Assembly (NCBI GenBank): GCA_900549845.1
Contig: URPT01000020.1
Coordinates: 1-18,234 of the forward strand
DNA from: an uncultured Veillonella sp.
Lineage (GTDB): Bacteria > Bacillota > Negativicutes > Veillonellales > Veillonellaceae
DNA length: 18,234 nt
Reading direction: 5' to 3'
Below the pieces are notes generated by a model that was not told where the DNA came from, ran no database searches, and was given only the letters and a program-made list of their open reading frames with translations. Of the stretch, positions 15,745 through 18,234 are shown piece after piece. How positions within the stretch are numbered: position 1 is the stretch's first letter; every line of letters starts with the position of its first letter. A program made the translations under genes and the position numbers.

Positions 15745-16038
15745 ATGGACAAAGCGCGTAAAAAGGAATTATTGAAAGACTATAAAGCTAAAGAAAAACA
15801 GAATTTTAAAGATAGCTTACCTATGGACGAAGAGTTGTTTTGGAATCTCTTTGACTATGTAGACGAGAAATTAGAAACAAATGACGGTTGCGATCATAGT
15901 CTGACTTTCACAAGAGAGTTTTTGGAAAAACAAAAGGTAGATGTTGAAAGCGTACTAGACTGGATTATCAACGAAGGTGGCGGTTGTGATTGTGAGGTTC
16001 TCTACAATGTAGAGGAACGTTTTGAAGAGTTCGGTTAA
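15745..16038 (+). CDS. DUF2695 protein, 97 residues
   Basis: ATG at 15745 after AAAGGAAG. It shows the DUF2695 plan: an amphipathic start (KKELLKDYKAKEKQNFKDSL), FWNLFDYVDEKL, the conserved CDHSLTFTREFL, and a C-terminal VLDWIINEGGGCDCEVLYNV. The Cys and His residues (C-D-H; C-D-C) are conserved in the family and could bind metal, though this is not shown. It is the last gene of the acidic cluster. A 7-bp inverted repeat (TATAAGT 15697-15703 with ACTTATA 15715-15721) lies just upstream. Role inferred from context as immunity-type. Confidence 0.85.
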   Translation: MDKARKKELLKDYKAKEKQNFKDSLPMDEELFWNLFDYVDEKLETNDGCDHSLTFTREFLEKQKVDVESVLDWIINEGGGCDCEVLYNVEERFEEFG

Positions 16039-16067
16039 TAGTATTTTCTATAGTTAACTCCTTTTAT

Positions 16068-16096
16068 TTGCAGGCGTTATTATAAAGGTATATAGT
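16068..16096 (+). promoter_or_regulatory. Candidate promoter of the ECF S-component gene
   Basis: TTGCAG (16068-16073) and TATAGT (16091-16096) are 17 bases apart. Transcription would start near 16103, at the foot of the hairpin that follows. Confidence 0.5.
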
Positions 16097-16101
16097 ATAG
16101 G

Positions 16102-16136
16102 CATGTGATGGATATAATCACATGTCTATTTTTTAT
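16102..16136 (+). terminator. Hairpin with T-run before the ECF gene
   Basis: A perfect 8-bp stem (CATGTGAT 16102-16109 with ATCACATG 16117-16124), 7-base loop, then CTATTTTTT. It is the only terminator-like structure after the acidic cluster, yet it lies inside the leader of the next gene, so it could end the upstream transcript, attenuate the downstream one, or both. Confidence 0.5.
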
Positions 16137-16148
16137 AAGGAGGACGCT

Positions 16149-16646
16149 ATGCAACACGTTCAAACCCGCAGTACTACGTCCGCGTTAGTACTCACAGCCG
16201 TATTGATTGCCCTCGCAACACTGTTTACCATGTACACGAAAATTCCAGTACCTGGCATTCGCGGCTATTTCAATGTTGGAGATGTCGTTATTATGACGTC
16301 AGCTCTATTATTAGGTCGAAAATATGGCGCCTATATTGGTGCTATCGGCTCTGCGTTAGCTGATCTATTCCTCGGCTACGCAGTCTTTGTACCAATCACC
16401 TTCGTGGTGAAAGGCATTGAAGGCTATCTTGTGGGTACTGTCTATAACCATAAGACAACTACCTCTGCCTTGGTGGCAACTGTCGTAGGTGGTGTTATCA
16501 TCGTAGCAGGCTACTTTATCGCCGAATACTTTGTATTCGATCCAGGTGTAGCCATTGCTAGTATTGTGACCAATACCATTCAAGCCGTTATGAGCGTTAT
16601 TATTAGCATGATTTTATATGCTATCTTGCGTAAACGTTTGAGGTAG
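16149..16646 (+). CDS. ECF transporter S component (vitamin-binding membrane protein)
   Basis: Substrate-capture subunit of an energy-coupling-factor vitamin importer. ATG at 16149 behind AAGGAGG. The 165 residues give five to six hydrophobic helices and the features of the riboflavin-type S-component family: ALVLTAVLIALATLFTMYTKIPVP near the start (split here by key residues A-L-x-x-L), then GYFNVGDVVIM (about 39-49), LLLGRKYGAYIGAIGSALAD, and FVVKGIEGYLVG. The motif does not settle which vitamin is bound. No energising module or riboswitch is seen nearby, so it probably shares a general ECF module encoded elsewhere. Confidence 0.88.
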   Translation: MQHVQTRSTTSALVLTAVLIALATLFTMYTKIPVPGIRGYFNVGDVVIMTSALLLGRKYGAYIGAIGSALADLFLGYAVFVPITFVVKGIEGYLVGTVYNHKTTTSALVATVVGGVIIVAGYFIAEYFVFDPGVAIASIVTNTIQAVMSVIISMILYAILRKRLR

Positions 16647-16650
16647 TAAA

Positions 16651-16679
16651 TTGACAGTCTCTAGAATTCAGACTATACT
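16651..16679 (+). promoter_or_regulatory. Near-consensus promoter of the antitoxin RNA
   Basis: Perfect TTGACA (16651-16656), 17-base spacer, TATACT (16674-16679). It is the best promoter in the window and has no open frame downstream, which fits a strongly expressed antisense RNA starting near 16686. Confidence 0.8.
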
Positions 16680-16685
16680 ATAAGT

Positions 16686-16806
16686 ACAAAAGAGCCAGTT
16701 AACGTGTTCTAGGCGTTAGGCTCATCAAAGAATTACGAATTTGATAAACCTAACGTGTCTAAGTATTGCAGTACTTAGTCTTAAACGTTAGGTTTATCTT
16801 ATTTTA
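16686..16806 (+). ncRNA. Predicted antisense antitoxin RNA, about 120 nt
   Basis: Runs from the start predicted by the TTGACA/TATACT promoter to the terminator T-run. It would fold into two hairpins: GAGCC..TAACG with CGTTA..GGCTC (16692-16723), and the long terminator stem (16743-16798). It contains no plausible coding frame. It is complementary along its whole length to the 3' untranslated part of the toxin mRNA read from the opposite strand, and stops about 15 bases before the toxin stop codon. This layout matches 3'-overlap type I systems such as txpA/RatA and bsrG/SR4 of Bacillus subtilis, where the antisense RNA triggers decay or blocks translation. Expression is predicted, not shown. 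Confidence 0.68.
16687..16723 (-). terminator. Terminator of the toxin mRNA
   Basis: On the minus strand the hairpin GAGCC-TAACG ... CGTTA-GGCTC is followed directly by TTTTGTACTT. It puts the 3' end of the toxin mRNA near 16687, exactly where the antitoxin RNA begins. Confidence 0.7.
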
Positions 16807-16807
16807 T
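16743..16807 (+). terminator. Terminator of the antitoxin RNA
   Basis: A perfect 14-bp stem (GATAAACCTAACGT 16743-16756 with its inverse 16785-16798) topped by a second stem (CTAAGTA 16759-16765 with TACTTAG 16772-16778), then TTATTTTAT. Confidence 0.85.
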
Positions 16808-16821
16808 AATCAAATAACTGA

Positions 16822-16893
16822 TTATTTCTTAAGAATTAACACTACGAGGGTAGCGAATAAAATCATTAATGATAATGCTTCGTATACAGTCAT
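16822..16893 (-). CDS. Type I toxin, holin-like membrane peptide (23 residues)
   Basis: A small peptide that would insert in the cytoplasmic membrane and depolarise or disturb it. It begins MTVYEALS, continues with LMILFATLVVLIL and ends in two lysines, closely following the 'putative holin-like toxin' pattern (M-x-x-Y-E-A-L-x-L-M-I-x-F-A-T-L-V-V). One transmembrane helix spans about residues 7-21. The ATG complementary to 16891-16893 has an excellent Shine-Dalgarno (GGAGGTGA, 4-5 bases upstream). The SD is paired in a hairpin with TCATCTCC upstream. The mRNA would run from about 16950 to 16687, with the antisense RNA covering its 3' part. The peptide is shorter than most gene finders accept. 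Confidence 0.85.
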   Translation of the reverse strand: MTVYEALSLMILFATLVVLILKK

Positions 16894-16897
16894 AATG

Positions 16898-16924
16898 TCA
16901 CCTCCCTCGAAAAGACGGAGATGA
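16898..16924 (-). promoter_or_regulatory. Hairpin sequestering the toxin Shine-Dalgarno
   Basis: On the minus strand TCATCTCC (complement of 16917-16924) pairs with GGAGGTGA (complement of 16898-16905) across an 11-base loop, with one U-G pair. The whole ribosome binding site of the toxin lies in the stem. Translation should need an opening event or RNA processing, as in hok, txpA/bsrG and AapA-type toxins. Confidence 0.65.
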
Positions 16925-16956
16925 ACCTAACTCACGTTAATGGCTCTTTCGTTATT

Positions 16957-16985
16957 AGTATATAGCGGATTTTGAATATTGAAAA
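16957..16985 (-). promoter_or_regulatory. Toxin promoter
   Basis: On the minus strand TTTTCA (complement of 16980-16985) and TATACT (complement of 16957-16962) are 17 bases apart, placing the start near 16950, at the first base of the 5' arm. A 6-bp dyad (TACGAA 16987-16992, TTCGTA 16998-17003) sits directly upstream of the -35 box. Confidence 0.6.
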
Positions 16986-17021
16986 ATACGAATTAATTTC
17001 GTACAACTTTTACACAAATAT

Positions 17022-17049
17022 AAGGGAGACTTTATCAAAAGTCTCCCTT
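17022..17049 (-). terminator. Perfect 12-bp hairpin downstream of the decarboxylase-like gene
   Basis: AAGGGAGACTTT (17022-17033) pairs with AAAGTCTCCCTT (17038-17049) over a 4-base loop. It lies about 60 bases beyond the stop of the gene at 17108-17485 and is the only terminator candidate for it. The following stretch on the minus strand is moderately T-rich. It also insulates the toxin locus. Confidence 0.7.
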
Positions 17050-17107
17050 TGTTAGAAATAAATAGATTAATATTTATTAATAGATTTTTATTGCTGCCTT
17101 TCCTTAA

Positions 17108-17485
17108 TTACAGTATGTTTCGTTCTTCAAAGACCGCTTTTACTGTAAATAGTGCATTCAGTACGCGTGGAAATCCCGCATAGGGGATGCAATGTGTGCA
17201 GACCTCTACGATTTGTTCTGGTGCGATACCGACATTGAGTGCCGCATTGGTGTGTACTTTCAGCTGAGCCTCGCAACCGCCCAGCGTTAAAAGGGATGCG
17301 AGTGTAATCAGTTCTCGTTCCTTGAAATCCAGATTGGGGCGTGTATAGATGTCGCCGAACAGCTCGACCAATAAATCGGCTATGGCCGGTGAAATTTCTT
17401 GAATTGTGTTATACACCTCCTCGCCGTGCATCCCGTCAATTTGTTTCAATGTGTTCATACCGATGTTAAAACGTGTTTCTTTCAT
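17108..17485 (-). CDS. Carboxymuconolactone decarboxylase (CMD/AhpD-fold) family protein
   Basis: All-helical CMD-fold protein of 125 residues. GGAGG lies on the minus strand just before the ATG at 17485. The core is RELITLASLLTLGGCEAQLK, followed by VHTNAALNVGIAPEQIVEV and PYAGFPRVLNAL, the typical CMD helices. Three cysteines are notable: C71 in GGCEAQ at the usual active-site position, and C96-T-H-C99 in the following helix, a CxxC where most relatives have a plain helix. That suggests a thiol-redox role rather than lactone decarboxylation. It is divergent from a MerR gene, as in the Bacillus subtilis adhR (yraB)-yraC arrangement linked to reactive aldehydes. GC content is above the local average. 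Confidence 0.88.
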   Translation of the reverse strand: MKETRFNIGMNTLKQIDGMHGEEVYNTIQEISPAIADLLVELFGDIYTRPNLDFKERELITLASLLTLGGCEAQLKVHTNAALNVGIAPEQIVEVCTHCIPYAGFPRVLNALFTVKAVFEERNIL

Positions 17486-17508
17486 AAGTATTACCTCCGT
17501 CTAGACGT

Positions 17509-17539
17509 ATGATATATGCTCGAGTATACTTGAGGTCAA
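17509..17539 (-). promoter_or_regulatory. MerR-type promoter and operator
   Basis: Reading toward the CMD gene, TTGACC (complement of 17534-17539) and TATCAT (complement of 17509-17514) are separated by 19 bases. A 16-bp near-perfect palindrome (CTCGAGTATACTTGAG, 17519-17534) fills the spacer. Overlong spacers holding a dyad are the hallmark of promoters that MerR regulators activate by DNA distortion. Confidence 0.75.
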
Positions 17540-17551
17540 GGTGGTGAAAGT

Positions 17552-17914
17552 ATGAAAATTGGTGAATTTTCAAAATTGGTAGGACTGTCCATTTCTACAT
17601 TGCGATATTATGAGGATCAAGGTTTCCTGCATATCGAGCGACAGAATGGCATTCGCAATTATCATGTGGAGGATGTGGGCTTTGTGCAGTTTATTAAACG
17701 TTTGAAAGATATGGGAATGCCGCTTGCGAATATTAAGCGATATGCAGATTTACGATATGCTGGATCTCATACGGTCAATGAAAGAATGACACTGTTGCAA
17801 GAACACTATCGATTTATTGATGCCGAAATCAAACGATTGGAAGGTTATAGGAATAATCTAGAAGATAAATTGAAGTTGTATGAAACTGTAATAAAGAAAA
17901 ATGAGATTGATTAG
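17552..17914 (+). CDS. MerR-family transcriptional regulator
   Basis: ATG at 17552 behind AAGGTGG. The 120 residues hold the MerR winged helix-turn-helix at 1-70 (MKIGEFSKLVGLSISTLRYY, then EDQGFL and a short wing RQNGIRNY), followed by a long dimerisation helix (about 85-118, HYRFIDAEIKRLEGYRNNLEDKL). No Cys cluster for metals is present, so it belongs to the short, AdhR/NmlR-like group that answers to aldehydes or redox signals. The operator in the divergent promoter predicts that it activates the CMD gene and perhaps itself. Confidence 0.92.
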   Translation: MKIGEFSKLVGLSISTLRYYEDQGFLHIERQNGIRNYHVEDVGFVQFIKRLKDMGMPLANIKRYADLRYAGSHTVNERMTLLQEHYRFIDAEIKRLEGYRNNLEDKLKLYETVIKKNEID

Positions 17915-18000
17915 GTTCTTTATTGTAGATATTATATAGTCTTTGCATCAATAGGGAGCCAATGGTCATTATATCAATATAGAGCTCGACTTCTAAGGTA

Positions 18001-18009
18001 TGGTATAAT
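18001..18009 (+). promoter_or_regulatory. Extended -10 promoter for the PhnA-like gene
   Basis: TGGTATAAT, with a perfect TATAAT at 18004-18009, lies about 34 bases before the start codon. No -35 box is convincing. Confidence 0.55.
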
Positions 18010-18042
18010 ACTTTCATTATGTAGTGAGAAAAGGAGATCTAA

Positions 18043-18234
18043 ATGGCAAATTTACCTAACTGCCCTAAGTGCGGCGACGAGTACACATACGAAGATGGTC
18101 ATATGTTTATCTGCCCTATGTGTGGCAATGAATGGACAGCGGCTGACGCGCAAGCTGCAGCTGAAGCAGGTATCATTCGCGATGCTAACGGCAACGAATT
18201 AGCTGATGGCGATACTGTTGTTGTTGTAAAAGAC
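18043..18234 (+). CDS. PhnA/YjdM zinc-ribbon protein, C-terminus cut by window edge
   Basis: ATG at 18043 with AAGGAG at 18031-18036. The 64 visible residues start MANLPNCPKCGDEYTYEDGH, then CPMCGNEW, giving a four-cysteine zinc ribbon (CPKC and CPMC). They go on to IIRDANGNELADGDTVVVVKD, the start of the PhnA/YjdM barrel domain. Despite its old name, this family is not a proven part of phosphonate breakdown. The C-terminal half lies outside the window. Confidence 0.9.
   Translation, partial: MANLPNCPKCGDEYTYEDGHMFICPMCGNEWTAADAQAAAEAGIIRDANGNELADGDTVVVVKD

Larger units (their letters stand above)
16691..16950. repeat. Inverted homologous arms flanking the toxin-antitoxin locus
   Basis: The sequence at 16691-16726 (AGAGCCAGTTAACGTG, then an 8-base insert and TTAGGCTCATC) recurs in inverted, gapped form at 16919-16949 (AGAGCCATTAACGTGAG then TTAGGTTCATC when read on the minus strand). 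The arms are the start of the antitoxin RNA and the start of the toxin mRNA. The toxin mRNA therefore carries mutually complementary 5' and 3' ends. Confidence 0.75.

Noticed and set aside
7651..16038. Adhesin plus downstream genes as a contact-dependent inhibition (CDI) locus
   Set aside because: The adhesin is a YadA-type trimeric protein with no toxin C-terminal domain, a strong terminator separates it from the cluster, and no two-partner secretion gene is present.
16692..16798. CCTAACG/CGTTAGG repeats as a CRISPR or transposon end
   Set aside because: The repeats are parts of two terminator hairpins and the paired arms of the toxin locus. Spacing is irregular and no transposase or cas gene is near.
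17829..18017. Minus-strand open frame overlapping the end of the MerR gene
   Set aside because: It overlaps a well-supported gene, has no ribosome site and covers the promoter of the PhnA-like gene.

Overview
The window most likely comes from the chromosome of a Veillonella-like member of the Negativicutes. These are diderm, low-GC Firmicutes relatives. The evidence is moderate GC, strong AGGAGG-type ribosome binding sites, a trimeric autotransporter adhesin (which needs an outer membrane), an e(P4)-like secreted acid phosphatase, an ECF S component and Firmicutes-type regulators together. The genus is inferred from gene character, not from a database match.

Left edge (1-1963). Two small divergent genes of mobile-element character (1-146 minus, 234-about 490 plus) run straight into a dinB (DNA polymerase IV) gene that has lost roughly its first 100 codons. 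The join near 480-495 looks like the end of an inserted or deleted element. A small conserved hypothetical gene follows.

Core cargo (2100-7424). These are mostly single-gene units, several bounded by clear terminators: an intact secreted pectate lyase, a haem catalase with Fur/PerR-like operators, a convergent secreted protein of unknown function, an HAD-family secreted acid phosphatase, and tRNA-Arg(CCT).

Surface and accessory region (7651-16038). A YadA-type trimeric autotransporter with an unusual C-terminal coiled coil after its membrane anchor is followed by a same-strand run of ten mostly acidic cytoplasmic proteins. Several belong to, or resemble, domain families that accompany polymorphic toxins (DUF6630-like, DUF2262, DUF1877, DUF2695, leucine-rich repeat, HEAT-like). 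No toxin is visible, so the run looks like a poly-immunity array or a store of orphan immunity genes.

Right region (16149-18234). An ECF transporter S component is followed by 460 bases that look empty but hold what appears to be a complete type I toxin-antitoxin locus. It has a 23-residue holin-like toxin on the minus strand, an antisense RNA of about 120 nt on the plus strand that overlaps the 3' end of the toxin mRNA, separate promoters and terminators, a hairpin that hides the toxin Shine-Dalgarno, and a 5' leader able to pair with the mRNA's own 3' end. It is followed by a carboxymuconolactone decarboxylase-like gene divergent from a MerR regulator, with a textbook 19-bp-spacer MerR promoter between them. 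The start of a PhnA/YjdM zinc-ribbon gene runs off the right edge.
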